From: Rubricoccus sp963708165
Lineage (GTDB): Bacteria; Bacteroidota; Rhodothermia; Rhodothermales; Rubricoccaceae
Assembly: GCA_963708165.1 (NCBI GenBank)
Contig: OY970187.1
Coordinates: forward strand, 1,612,001 to 1,676,000
DNA length: 64,000 nt
Reading direction: 5' to 3'
Position numbers and translations under genes: made by a program. The first letter of the stretch is position 1. The number at the start of each line of letters is the position of its first letter. The notes beneath the pieces were generated by a model. The model was not told the origin of the DNA, did not search any database, and saw only the letters and a program-made list of their open reading frames with translations. Of this stretch, positions 26,107-35,114 are shown one piece after another.

Positions 26107-26991
26107 TTAGCGAGCGCCGGTCACGATCACGAAGTCGTCGTCGCCAATCGTGGGCATCGCGCCAGAGGCTGGGGCCGCGGTCACGATCAGCACACGAGCC
26201 TCTGGCGCGAGCCGCGCGAGGTGCTCGGGAATGCCCAGCCCGGCTTCGCTGTGGAAGCTGCCGTTGACGTGGATCGCCAGAGGCGCCTCTGCGTCTTCCA
26301 TCGCGCCCAGCATCGCCTCGGCCATCGTGGCATCGCGGAGGTTCTGGGCGGCCAACATTCCGTCTACGCTCGGCATTCCGGGCATCGCGCCATGACTACC
26401 CATGTCGCCCATGAGCGCGGTGAACTTTGCCGCCAGAGGCTCGGACGGCGGCGCGACTGGGGTAGGCATCGTACGCCGTGCCTCTGGCGAGAGCGCATCT
26501 AAGGCGTCCACGCCGCCCTCGCGGGAGACGCGGCTGACGTAGCGCTTCGGCGCGTTCGTGCCCACGACCGGGATGCCGCTAGTGACGGCGAACTCGACCA
26601 TCGGGCGGTAGTCCTGCGCGTAGTTGCCCCACGGACGCGTGGCCTCCAGCATGTCGCGCTCTCGGATGACGCCAGAGGCGTATTCGTCCAGCACGCTCTG
26701 CACGTCGGTCTCGAACATCTCCAAGCCCAGCACCACGCCTCTGGCGTCGCCGTAGCGCGCCTGCATCGCGCGGAGCAGGTGGAGTTGGACCACGTGGCCC
26801 AGCGAGTCGTCGTGGATCTCGCCTAGAAACACCACGTCCGCGTTCGCGGCGGCGTTCACGATGTCGTTCAGCGTGACGGTGTGGCCGTCGCGGCTGTAGA
26901 CCGTGATCTCACTCGCGAGCGAGTCGGGAACTTGGGCGTGTGCAGCCATCGCGCCAGAGGCGAGGGTCAGGGCGAGGAGGAGACGTTTCAC
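26107..26991 (-). CDS. ChaN-like (DUF399) secreted protein
   Basis: 294 residues. Signal peptide MKRLLLALTLASGAMAAHAQ. The ChaN/Tiki-fold signature VVFLGEIHDDSLGHVVQLHLLRAM (E-x-H-D at about 57-60) is clear, followed by GVVLGLEMFETDVQSVLDEY, WGNYAQDYRPMVEFAVTSGIPVVGTNAP, HVNGSFHSEAGLGIPEHLAR. Campylobacter ChaN binds haem; in other bacteria the role is unproven. No lipobox is seen, so it is probably periplasmic. A methionine-rich GSHGAMPGMPSVDGM loop (about 205-220) could bind metal. Its ATG overlaps the helicase stop by four bases, so it is co-translated with an unrelated gene. Confidence 0.85.
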   Translation of the reverse strand: MKRLLLALTLASGAMAAHAQVPDSLASEITVYSRDGHTVTLNDIVNAAANADVVFLGEIHDDSLGHVVQLHLLRAMQARYGDARGVVLGLEMFETDVQSVLDEYASGVIRERDMLEATRPWGNYAQDYRPMVEFAVTSGIPVVGTNAPKRYVSRVSREGGVDALDALSPEARRTMPTPVAPPSEPLAAKFTALMGDMGSHGAMPGMPSVDGMLAAQNLRDATMAEAMLGAMEDAEAPLAIHVNGSFHSEAGLGIPEHLARLAPEARVLIVTAAPASGAMPTIGDDDFVIVTGAR

Positions 26992-28766
26992 GCGTCGTCT
27001 TCGGTCTTGCGGCGGCGCGAGCGGGAGCGGCTGCGCTTCTTGGGTGCCTCCTCTCCGTTCTCTGAGCGGTTGTCCTCCTCGCCAGAGGCAGCCTCTGGCG
27101 CGTCGTCGCTGTCCTCGTCATTGCGGCTGCGGCGGCGCGAGCGCGGCTTGTCGTCGTCCGAGTCGTCGTCATCTCGGCGACGGCGGGAGCGCTTGGGCGC
27201 GTCGCCAGAGGCGTCGTCGTCGCGGTCGCTGGGGGAAAGGCGGCGTGGCTCGTCGTCGCCAGAGGCCCTGGCGGTTTGCGCCTCTGGCGCGTCGTCCTCG
27301 GGCTCGGGCGTGATCTCGTGCAGGCTCTGGCGGTAGGCCTGGTCCAGAAGCATGGCCAGGATCTCCGGGTTGTCCTCCTCCACGAGTTGGCGGGCGACGG
27401 GAATGAAGCGCGCAGCGCGCTCCTCTTCCATCGCGGACCGGCCGCGCATGCTGTCTTCCAGCTTGTTGGTCAGGCGCTCGCCCACGCGGCGGCCCAACTG
27501 ATCCTCGGTCGGAAGCTCGCGCGTCTCAATCGGGATGTCGTACTTCTTGATGAGGTCCGCGATGGCGGTCCGCTCGTGCGCCGCAAACAGCGTGGTCGAC
27601 GTGCCGCTCTTGCCCGCGCGCGCCGTGCGGCCGGAGCGGTGCACGTAGTACTCTTTGTCCTGCGGGATGTCGAACTGGAAGACGTGGCTCAGGTCGCTCA
27701 CGTCGATGCCTCTGGCGGCGACATCGGTCGCGACCAAGATGCGGAGCTTGCCGGCGCGCAAGCGGCCCATGACGCGCTCGCGGGCCTTCTGCGTGAGGTC
27801 AGACGAGATGCCGTCGGCGTCGTAGCCGAAGTTTTGCAGGAACGTGGAGAGGTACTCCACCTGCCGCTTCGTGTTGGCGAAGACGATGGCGCTCGACGGG
27901 TTTTCCCACTCGATGAGCGTAGCCAGGGCGCGGTCCTTCTCCATCGGGGGCACTTCGACGGCGTAGTGCGTCATCATGTCCACGTGGATGCGTCCGCCAG
28001 CGGGCGCGAGGAAGATGGGATCGGTCAGGAACTCGCGGCCGACGCGCTGCACCTGGTAGGGCATCGTGGCGGAGAACATGGCCGAGACGCGGTCCTTGGG
28101 CAGAAAGCGCTTGAGCTTGCGCATGTCGGGGTAGAAGCCCATGCTCAGCATCTCGTCCGCTTCGTCCAGCACGAGCATCTTGAGCCCGTCCAGACGCAGC
28201 GTGCGGCTCTCGATGTGGTCCAGCACGCGTCCCGGCGTGCCGATCACGACCTCGACGCCCGCCTTGAACGCCTCGATCTGCGGCCCGTAGGACGTGCCGC
28301 CGTAGACGGCAATTGCGCGGACGCGGTCGGGTGCGGGCGCGGCGGCGTTCATCTTCTCGAACTCGCCGTGGATCTGGCGGGCCAACTCGCGGGTCGGGCA
28401 GAGCACGAGCGCCTGCGTGACGCCCGCGTCGGGGTCCAGCATGTCCAGCATGGGGAGCAGGAACGCGCCGGTCTTGCCGGAGCCGGTCCGGCTCTGCACG
28501 ACGACATCGCGGCCGTCCAGCGTGTGCGGGATCGCCTGCGCCTGAACGGGCATCAGCGATTCCCAGCCGAGCGCTTCTACGCCCTCACGGACCGTGTCGG
28601 GAAGTGAGTCCAGCGTGGCGAGAGGCGCGTCCTCTGGCGCCTCGCCGAAGGGCGACTGGGTGGGGTTGTCCTCTTTCTGCTGCTTCTGCGCAGTGCTGGT
28701 GAGGTCGATCTGAAGGGCGTAGGCCAAAGGTCTTGGAGAATGCGGGGGGTCTCGCCAGAGGCGCAT
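26988..28766 (-). CDS. DEAD-box ATP-dependent RNA helicase
   Basis: Up to 592 residues. Q motif LMPVQAQAIP, Walker A SRTGSGKTGAFLLP, PTRELARQ, GTPGRVLDH, Walker B LVLDEADEML, SAT in MFSATMP, then motif V VATDVAARGIDV and VI HRSGRTARAG: a complete RNA-unwinding core. It resembles CsdA/DeaD more than RhlE because of the following dimer-like region. The C-terminal 100 residues alternate Arg/Ser/Asp/Glu (DRDDDASGDAPKRSRRRRDD...), a disordered RNA-binding tail. The start is uncertain: the ATG at 28766 reads through a dispersed element (MRLWRDPP); a TTG about 40 bases downstream is possible. Ribosome assembly or mRNA decay in the cold is the usual role. Confidence 0.9.
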   Translation of the reverse strand: MRLWRDPPHSPRPLAYALQIDLTSTAQKQQKEDNPTQSPFGEAPEDAPLATLDSLPDTVREGVEALGWESLMPVQAQAIPHTLDGRDVVVQSRTGSGKTGAFLLPMLDMLDPDAGVTQALVLCPTRELARQIHGEFEKMNAAAPAPDRVRAIAVYGGTSYGPQIEAFKAGVEVVIGTPGRVLDHIESRTLRLDGLKMLVLDEADEMLSMGFYPDMRKLKRFLPKDRVSAMFSATMPYQVQRVGREFLTDPIFLAPAGGRIHVDMMTHYAVEVPPMEKDRALATLIEWENPSSAIVFANTKRQVEYLSTFLQNFGYDADGISSDLTQKARERVMGRLRAGKLRILVATDVAARGIDVSDLSHVFQFDIPQDKEYYVHRSGRTARAGKSGTSTTLFAAHERTAIADLIKKYDIPIETRELPTEDQLGRRVGERLTNKLEDSMRGRSAMEEERAARFIPVARQLVEEDNPEILAMLLDQAYRQSLHEITPEPEDDAPEAQTARASGDDEPRRLSPSDRDDDASGDAPKRSRRRRDDDDSDDDKPRSRRRSRNDEDSDDAPEAASGEEDNRSENGEEAPKKRSRSRSRRRKTEDDA

Positions 28767-28947
28767 GCCTCGCGGGACTGAAACGACCGCGCACCTCTGT
28801 GTTCTCGTTGGACGCGGCCAGCGATAGTCCAGAATACTCGCGCCTCTGGCGAACTGTTGCCGGCCTCACGTCTCTTCGGCAGAGTTTCCCGGCGCACCGT
28901 CTCGCCAGAGGCTAGCGGGCGGAGGCTCAGGCCTCTGGCGCCAGAGG

Positions 28948-29532
28948 CTAGAGGCCGATGCGGAGACCGAGCGAGGGGACGGCGTCTCCCTCGGGCGTGC
29001 GCTGAATGGCGGGCGCCACGGAGTATCCGCCTGCCGCGCCCGCAGCGGACCCGCCGATATACAGGAGCACTCCAAGCGTGGCGACGATCGCGCCATCAGA
29101 AATGAGCTCGTCACCGTCGGACTCCATCGCGACGCCGACGCCGACCATCGCGACGCCGGGGAGCGCGCCGAGTGCGGCGCCGGCAAAGGTGCGCCCGGCG
29201 CTGCCATCGTAGCCGAGCGCCTCGCCCAGCCCATAGACCGCCGCGCCGCTGGCGACAGGGACCAGCAGCAGCAGGCCCAGCGCGTCCTCGTTAACCGCGA
29301 GGTTCAGCAGGCCGATCGAGACGGTCGCACCCGCCGCCATGAGCACGAACTCACCGGCCAGGTTGGGGCTGTTACCAAGCGCCTGGCTCGCCTCTGGCGT
29401 GCCGTTGGACGCGTCCGGCGCGGAGAGCACGAGGACGCTCACGGGCGCCTCGCCAGAGGCCGCGCTGGGGCGTGCCTCTTGCGCGAGGACGGGTGCGGCG
29501 GCCAGCAGGAGAAGGAAGGGAAGGAGGCGCAT
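28948..29532 (-). CDS. Secreted/membrane glycine-rich hypothetical protein
   Basis: 194 residues from ATG 29532, which opens a signal peptide (MRLLPFLLLLAAAPVLAQ). The mature chain has four or five short hydrophobic Gly/Ala-rich segments (EFVLMAAGATVSIGLLNL, ALGLLLLVPVASGAAVYGLGEAL, FAGAALGALPGVAMVGVGVAM, GAIVATLGVLLYIGGSAAGAAGGY) resembling small outer-membrane or glycine-zipper proteins, and ends PSLGLRIGL, a plausible barrel C-terminus. No family recognised. TAG stop fused to a palindrome of dispersed elements. Confidence 0.65.
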   Translation of the reverse strand: MRLLPFLLLLAAAPVLAQEARPSAASGEAPVSVLVLSAPDASNGTPEASQALGNSPNLAGEFVLMAAGATVSIGLLNLAVNEDALGLLLLVPVASGAAVYGLGEALGYDGSAGRTFAGAALGALPGVAMVGVGVAMESDGDELISDGAIVATLGVLLYIGGSAAGAAGGYSVAPAIQRTPEGDAVPSLGLRIGL

Positions 29533-29590
29533 CGCGAGAGGCAGTTGTGACGCGCCTAACGTACTCACCTGCACCCCTCTCTTGTCCAGG

Positions 29591-30337
29591 TCACATCGCC
29601 ATGCCGCCGTCCACGTGCAGCGTGTGGCCGGTGATGTACGTCGCCGCGTCCGAAAGGAGGAAGAGCACCGCCGCCGCGATGTCCTCGGGCTGTCCCAGCC
29701 GCTTAAGCGGGATCTGCTCTTTCATGTGCCCGGTCACGTTGTCGCCCAGGTCCGCCGTCATGTCGGTCTCGATGTAGCCGGGCGCGACCACGTTGGCGCG
29801 CACGCCGCGTCCGCCCAGTTCTCGCGCGAGGCTCTTGGTAAAGCCGATGAGCCCGGCTTTGGACGCCGCGTAGTTGGCCTGCCCCGCGTTGCCCGTCACG
29901 CCCACGACCGACGAGATGGTGACGATGCTGCCCGCGCGCTGCTTCATCATCGGGCGGTACGCCGCCTTGCAGACGTGAAACGCGCCCGTGAGATTGGTCG
30001 AGATCACCGCGTCCCAGTCCTCTGGCGTCATGCGGATCATGAGCCCATCGCGCGTGATCCCCGCGTTGACGACGAGCCCGTCGATCTGCCCCCACGCGTC
30101 CATGACCGCCTGCACGGCGCCAGAGGCCTGCTCGGGATCGCCTGCGTCGGCCAGGATGGCGAGCGCACGGCCTTCACCACCCAACTGCTCCGCGAGCGCG
30201 TCGGCCGTTTCAGCCGACGAGCGGTAGGTAAACGCCACGCGGGCGCCTGCGCGCGACGCGGCTTCCACGATGGCGCGGCCGATGCCGCGCGTGCCGCCAG
30301 TGACGAGGACGGTCTTGTCGGTGAGGTCGAGAGTCAT
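29591..30337 (-). CDS. fabG: 3-oxoacyl-ACP reductase FabG
   Basis: 248-residue NADPH-dependent SDR enzyme of type II fatty-acid synthesis. Cofactor motif VTGGTRGIG at 10-18, NAG in VVNAGITRDGLM, catalytic Ser and Tyr-x-x-x-Lys in TISSVVGVTGNAGQANYAASKAG, and C-terminal GYIETDMTADL and YITGHTLHVDGGMAM. All are canonical. Last of the run plsX-fabH-fabD-fabG. It lies 101 bases after fabD. Confidence 0.97.
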   Translation of the reverse strand: MTLDLTDKTVLVTGGTRGIGRAIVEAASRAGARVAFTYRSSAETADALAEQLGGEGRALAILADAGDPEQASGAVQAVMDAWGQIDGLVVNAGITRDGLMIRMTPEDWDAVISTNLTGAFHVCKAAYRPMMKQRAGSIVTISSVVGVTGNAGQANYAASKAGLIGFTKSLARELGGRGVRANVVAPGYIETDMTADLGDNVTGHMKEQIPLKRLGQPEDIAAAVLFLLSDAATYITGHTLHVDGGMAM

Positions 30338-30438
30338 AGCTGAGATGCGAGATGCGTGAGAGAGCGAGTCGGCCTCTGGCGCCGGAGGCGGAGCGGCATC
30401 GGATGCAGAAACTAGCCGCGCGGCTGAACGCCAGAGGC

Positions 30439-31376
30439 TCAGGCCGCGAGCGCCTCAATCTCGTCCGCCGTGCCCGCCGTGGCGGTCTCGGTCTGCCGCC
30501 CGAGCGAGCGCTTGGCGAGCCCGGCGAGCACCTTGCCCGCACCGACCTCGACGAACCGCGTCACGCCAGAGGCGCCCATCGCCTCCATCGTCTGCGCCCA
30601 GCGGACCGGCGCCGTCAACTGCTCCAGCAGCCTCTGGCGGATGACCTCCGGGTCGGTCGTGGGCTCGGCGGTGACGTTGAGCACAACCGGCACGCGCGGC
30701 GCGCGGATGGTCCAGCGCCTTCGAGCGCTTCGGCGAGGCCCTCGCGGGCGAACTCCATGAGCGGGCTGTGGAAGGCGCCGCCGACCGGCAGGGGGAGCAC
30801 GCGCCGCGCGCCTGCCTCTTGCGCCAGTGTTCCTGCGCGCTCCACCGCCTCGCGGTCGCCCGAGATCACGATCTGCCCCGGGTCGTTGTAGTTCGCCGCA
30901 ACCACCTCGCCGGCGCCCGCGCCAGAGGCTTGGGCGCAGACGCGCTCCAGATCCGCGGCCTCCATGCCCAGCACGGCCGCCATCGTGCCCGGCCGCACCT
31001 CGCCCGCCTGCCCCATCAGTTCGGCGCGGCGGCGCACTGCCAGCAGCCCGTCCTCGAACGTCACGGCGCCCACGGCTGCGAGCGCGCTCCACTCACCGAG
31101 GCTGTGCCCCGCTGCCATGTCGCAGTCCAAGCCTCTGGCGACGAGCGCCGCGTGCGCGGCCAGGCTGTGGACGTACAGCGCGGGCTGCGTGATCTCGGTC
31201 CGCTTGAGCGTCTCGGCGGCGTCCTCGCCAGAGGCGAACATGGCCTCGCTGAGCGCAAAGCCCAGCGCCGCATCGGCGCGCTCGACGATCTCGCGGGACT
31301 CGGGGAAGCGCTCGGCAAGATCCGCGGCCATGCCCGCGAACTGAGAGCCCTGGCCAGGAAAGAGAAAAGCCGTCAT
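30439..31376 (-). pseudogene. fabD: Malonyl-CoA-ACP transacylase FabD, one apparent frameshift
   Basis: About 311 residues when corrected. FabD loads malonate onto acyl carrier protein. N-terminal FLFPGQGSQFAGM, catalytic Ser in AAGHSLGEWSAL, catalytic His in PVGGAFHSPLM all precede the break. Near 30717 the frame jumps by net +2 (a GC duplication in GGCGCTGG would explain it), after which the expected continuation WTIRAPRVPVVLNVTAEP, RWAQTMEAM and VEVGAGKVLAGL appears. With the two bases removed the joint aligns to E. coli FabD without a gap. As the gene is essential, a sequencing error is the simplest explanation. TGA stop is fused to a dispersed element. Confidence 0.88.
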
Positions 31377-31445
31377 GCGTGCGGAAGCTGTGATGAGAGG
31401 ATGCCGCCCTCCGGTGCGTGTGGCGCGCGCCTCTGGCGCCAGAGG

Positions 31446-32467
31446 CTAGGCCTTCTCGGGCGTGCCGTCGTAGGCCCACGTGAGATAGGTGGCGCCCCAG
31501 GTGAAGCCGCCGCCGAAGGCCGCCAGCACGATGTCGTCGCCGCGCTTGAGCTTGCTCTCCCAGTCCCAGAGGCAGAGCGGAAGCGTGCCCGCAGTCGTGT
31601 TGCCGTAGCGCCCGATGTTGAGCATCACCTTCTCGGCCGGGCAGGTCCATGCGCTTCCGCGTCGCGTCGATGATGCGCAGGTTGGCCTGGTGCGGTACGA
31701 GCCAGTCGACGGCCTCTGGCGTGAGGCGGTTGCGCTCCATGATCTCGGCCGCCGCCTCGGCCATGCCGACGACGGCGCGCTTGAAGACGGCCTTGCCGTC
31801 TTGCTGCACGAAGTGCTGCCGCGCCGCGACCGTTTCGGCTGTCGCCGGGTGAAGGCTTCCGCCGGCCTCCATGTACAGCGATTCCACGCCCGAGCCGTCC
31901 ACGTAGCTCACGGCGTCTTGCACGCCGTAGCCTTCAGCGTTTGCCTCCAGCAGCACGGCGCCTGCGCCGTCGCCGAAGATCACGCACGTCGAGCGGTCGG
32001 TGTAGTCGATGATGCGGCTCATCGTGTCGCCGCCGATCACGAGCACGCGCTCGGCCTGTCCGCTCTCGATCATGCTTCTGCCGGTCGAGAGGCCGTAGAG
32101 GAAGCCGGAGCACGCGGCCGAAATGTCGTAGCCCCACGCGCCAGAGGCTCCGAGCATGTGTCTGCACGAGGCAGGCTGTGGCGGGAAACACGCGGTCGGG
32201 CGTGATGGTCGCTACCAAGATCACGTCGACATCGCTCGCGGTGATGCCGCGCTTGTCCAGCGCCTCTTGCGCGGCCTGCGTCGCCATGTAGGCGGTCGCT
32301 TTGGTGGGGTCGCGCAGGATGCGGCGCTCCACGATGCCCGTCCGCGAGCGGATCCACTCGTCGTTGGTGTCCACCAGCTTTTCCAGGTCGGCGTTGGTGA
32401 GCCGGTCGTCCGGGAGGTAACCGCCGACCGCGGTGATGGCGGCTGTGCGGCGAGAGTCCTGGGGCAT
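31446..32467 (-). pseudogene. fabH: Beta-ketoacyl-ACP synthase III FabH, two apparent +1 frameshifts
   Basis: About 339 residues when corrected. FabH condenses acetyl-CoA with malonyl-ACP to start fatty-acid synthesis. From ATG 32467: ITAVGGYLPDDRLTN, LVDTNDEWIRSRTGI. Near 32155 an extra C separates TACLVQT from MLGASGAWGYDISAACSGF, which holds the catalytic Cys. Near 31638 an extra G separates DLP from AEKVMLNIGRYGNTTAG, where the Asn of the triad lies; the His is in PHQANLRI between. All catalytic residues are present across frames. Ends WAYDGTPEKA. Only 10 bases lie between plsX and fabH, so they are one operon. Confidence 0.9.
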
Positions 32468-32477
32468 AGGAAAGCGG

Positions 32478-33524
32478 TTACGCGCTGACGGTATCGGTAG
32501 AGGGGCGGGCGATGGCCTGCGCGACGTGCTCGGTGACGCCACCGGCGACGAGTTCGGCTGTGTGGGTCACCATGCGCGCGATAGCGCGGGCCGACGAGCC
32601 GCCGTGCCCGATCACGACCGTGCCGCTCACGCCCAGAAGCGGGGAGCCGCCATAGTTCTCGTAGTCGAAGCGGTCTGCCACGCCTTGCACGATCTGCTTC
32701 ACGCCAGAGGCGACCTCGGCGCTCGCGCCCTGCTTTTCGATCTCGGTCGCGAAGAGGCGCGGCAGGATCGTCGAGAAGCTCTCGCCCAGCTTGAGCATCA
32801 CGTTGCCCACAAAGCCGTCGCACACGATCACGTCTGCGCCGTGGTGGAAAACGTCCCGGCCTTCGATGTTGCCGATAAAGCCGAGGTCGGTTGTCGCGCT
32901 CAGCTTCTCGTAGGTCTCCTTGACGACTTCGGTGCCCTTACCAGGCTCCTCGCCCACGTTGATCAGCGCGACGGACGGGTCGTCTTTGCGAAGCGCATGC
33001 TGCGCGAACACGCGGCCCATCGTCGCGAACTGCACGAGCAGATCCGAGCGCACGTCGATGTTGGCACCGACATCCACGCAGATAGACATCCCGCTAACGG
33101 TCGGGAAGTAGCCGGGCAGCGCAGGGCGCAGTACGCCGGGCAGGCGCCCGAGAATGAACGTCGCCGCGGCCATCACCGCCCCGGTGTTGCCCGCCGACGT
33201 AAACGCGTCGACGTGGCCTGCCTTCTGTGCGCCCAACCCGACGTGGATCGAGGACTGCGGCTTGCCCTTGAGCGACGCCGACGGGCTTTCGGCCATCCCG
33301 ATCGCCTCTGGCGCGTCGAGCACGTCGACGGCGAGTCCCTCGGTGTCGTGAGCGCTCAGCGCGTCACGCACGTCGCGTTCGCGGCCTACCAGTACGACTT
33401 CGAGCGCTCCGCCGGATTCCCGGACCGCACGGACGGCTCCTTCCGCTGTGACGCCAGGGGCGTGGTCGCCGCCCATCGCATCGAGGGCAATACGGATCGG
33501 CCGTGAGGACGGTGTCGGCGACAT
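32478..33524 (-). CDS. plsX: Phosphate acyltransferase PlsX
   Basis: 348 residues from ATG 33524. PlsX makes acyl-phosphate from acyl-ACP and Pi, the first step of the PlsX/PlsY phospholipid route. Signature IALDAMGGDHAP near 11-22, GNTGAVMAAA, GNIEGRDVFHHGADVIVCDGFVGNVMLK, GGSPLLGVSGTVVIGHGGSSARAI. A frame extension to 33614 is cysteine/proline-rich and was rejected as a start. Follows rpmF by 158 bases, the usual bacterial order rpmF-plsX-fabH-fabD-fabG. Confidence 0.96.
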   Translation of the reverse strand: MSPTPSSRPIRIALDAMGGDHAPGVTAEGAVRAVRESGGALEVVLVGRERDVRDALSAHDTEGLAVDVLDAPEAIGMAESPSASLKGKPQSSIHVGLGAQKAGHVDAFTSAGNTGAVMAAATFILGRLPGVLRPALPGYFPTVSGMSICVDVGANIDVRSDLLVQFATMGRVFAQHALRKDDPSVALINVGEEPGKGTEVVKETYEKLSATTDLGFIGNIEGRDVFHHGADVIVCDGFVGNVMLKLGESFSTILPRLFATEIEKQGASAEVASGVKQIVQGVADRFDYENYGGSPLLGVSGTVVIGHGGSSARAIARMVTHTAELVAGGVTEHVAQAIARPSTDTVSA

Positions 33525-33682
33525 CAGCGGGGGTCGGGGGCGAGCGGTAGAGGGGACGTAAGGTACGCCGCCCCCTTTGTAACGACAGACGCCCGCGCAG
33601 CCTCCCGTTCTCACGGGCTCGCTGCACGGGCGGGAAAGAGTGAGTCTCGGCGGTCACCTGTGACCGCCAGAGGCTCGCTGTC

Positions 33683-33871
33683 CTAATACTGCTCCGTCCG
33701 CTCCACGACTGCGCGTCCGCGGTAGTGCCCGCAGTTGGGGCAGGCGCGGTGCAGGATCTTGTCGCTGCTACAGTTCGGGCACTCCTGCGTCACGGGCAGC
33801 GAGCGCACTTTGTACTGGGCGCGGCGGGTGGCGGTGCGGGCTTTGGAGTGGCGGCGCTTTGGGTTTGCCAT
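33683..33871 (-). CDS. rpmF: 50S ribosomal protein L32
   Basis: 62 residues: MANPKRRHSKARTATRRA at the start, then a complete zinc ribbon CPNCSS...CPNCG (four cysteines). This means it is the zinc-binding form. The end GHYRGRAVVERTEQY is typical. Preceded by the DUF177 gene (40-base gap), the normal partner. Confidence 0.97.
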   Translation of the reverse strand: MANPKRRHSKARTATRRAQYKVRSLPVTQECPNCSSDKILHRACPNCGHYRGRAVVERTEQY

Positions 33872-33911
33872 GAGGCGGGGGAGTTGTCGCGGCAGGCCGC
33901 GGGAGTCAAAA

Positions 33912-34415
33912 TCAGGAGTCGTCGCCCAAGTCGGGCGTGCCCTCGTCGGGCGGGAGGAGGCGCCGAAGCGCTTCCCATCGGGTATCGGTCACGCTCTCGT
34001 CCGGTCCGCCAAAGCGGGTCGGAATCTCCGCTTCTTCGGCCTCTGGCGAGACGCGGCGAACCGGAAGAGAGAGAAGCATGGTGTCCCGGACCGGCTCGGT
34101 AAGAACGATCACCTGATCCTGTTCAGGAAACGGGTAGATGTCCTCTTCAACCTCTGCGATGGGTGCGGTGGTAAAGAGAACCTCGTGCGTGCCCTCAATA
34201 GGCTGCTGATACATGTTCAGCGTGCGGTCGCATTCGAGCGTCGCCGTCGCGCGCGTCACAAAGGCCGCGCGAACGCGGCGGTCGTGCACGTCGAGGCGCA
34301 GCGCGATAGCAATATCGTGGAACACCTCGGGGTCGAGGTCCAGATCGGCAGCGGTCGGTTCGAGCTCCAATTCATGGAGCCCGTTGTCGAAAGGGGCGAG
34401 GTCTACCCGGAGCAT
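33912..34415 (-). CDS. DUF177 / YceD-like large-subunit rRNA accumulation protein
   Basis: 167 residues from ATG 34415 (MLRVDLAPFDNGLHELE); the longer frame to 34457 is Arg-rich and unlikely. The DUF177 pattern is visible in ATATLECDRTLNMYQQPIEGTHEVLF, where C-D-R-x-L is the conserved middle, followed by acidic IYPFPEQDQVIVLTEPVRDTMLLSLPV. Homologues in bacteria and chloroplasts are needed for 23S rRNA accumulation. It opens the minus-strand operon that runs away from the origin region. Acidic C-terminus PPDEGTPDLGDDS. One element translates as SPEAEE. Confidence 0.88.
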   Translation of the reverse strand: MLRVDLAPFDNGLHELELEPTAADLDLDPEVFHDIAIALRLDVHDRRVRAAFVTRATATLECDRTLNMYQQPIEGTHEVLFTTAPIAEVEEDIYPFPEQDQVIVLTEPVRDTMLLSLPVRRVSPEAEEAEIPTRFGGPDESVTDTRWEALRRLLPPDEGTPDLGDDS

Positions 34416-35114
34416 GGGAGTCAAGGAGCAGTGTCGAGCCCGCGCGCGTCGGCGCACGGAACCTGGAAGCTAGACGCCCCGCGCCAGAGGCTGCAAGGCA
34501 TCACGCGATGTTTGAAATCGCCTCGCGAGCCCTTCGCATGGAGCGTTCCGACGCGAACCCGTCGGCGCGACCGTCGCCTCAGCCCAGCGCGCCGCTCGCT
34601 CCAGCTCAGATACGCCGGAGAGAGACACGCCTAGGCGCGTCCACTCGCTTTCCATATCTCGCACCCGTTGCCGTACCCAGACCGTCCGCGCTAGACTGCT
34701 GGCTCTGGCAGTCCCAGCGTTTCGCCAGAGGCTCTACCGGCTCCTTTCCGGCAAACGGTTATCCGCTCGCGGATGGTGAAAGAGAGTGCGTGGACATGGT
34801 GTGGACAGTGATGCCTCTGGCGTGCTGTGCTCCCACGCCCACGATCACATCTCGCCGACTGACCCAGCTCTTGCCGGCGTCTTCCTATTTCGAGAAACGA
34901 CTGGGGGGCAACGGCTTACCCTATGCTTTCCACATTGTTGGAAAGATGTGGATATCCTCACTTGGCTTCAGCGGCTCGCCCAAAGAGTCTCCACCCCAGT
35001 CGTTTCGGCTGTGGATAAACTTTGGAAGCCGCTCGCGAGGGGCTCCCTTTTCCGTGCTCTGATGCGGATCTTGGGCATCCCGGTTTCCTCCCACTCCCCT
35101 CACACCGACGCCCG
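34416..35114. other. Probable chromosomal replication origin (oriC)
   Basis: 699 bases with no gene between divergent operons, directly upstream of dnaA. DnaA-box candidates: perfect TTATCCACA on the minus strand at 35010-35018, one mismatch at 34947-34955 (TGTGGATAT), two mismatches at 34759-34767 (TTATCCGCT) and 34800-34808 (TGTGGACAG), with one more inside dnaA at 35158-35166. The part around 34860-35000 is less GC-rich than its surroundings and could be the unwinding element. Genes to the left run mostly minus and to the right mostly plus, as expected if forks leave from here. Contains three or four dispersed elements near 34480-34830 only. Confidence 0.8.

Noticed and set aside
8104..32467. 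Programmed ribosomal frameshifting as the explanation of the broken genes
   Set aside because: No shared slippery site or stimulatory structure is visible at the junctions, and the junction contexts differ; indel errors are simpler. Kept as an alternative in findings.
34500..34900. Small protein genes within the oriC region (e.g. plus frame 34508-35062)
   Set aside because: Sequence lacks protein-like composition, covers DnaA boxes and has no homology-like motif.
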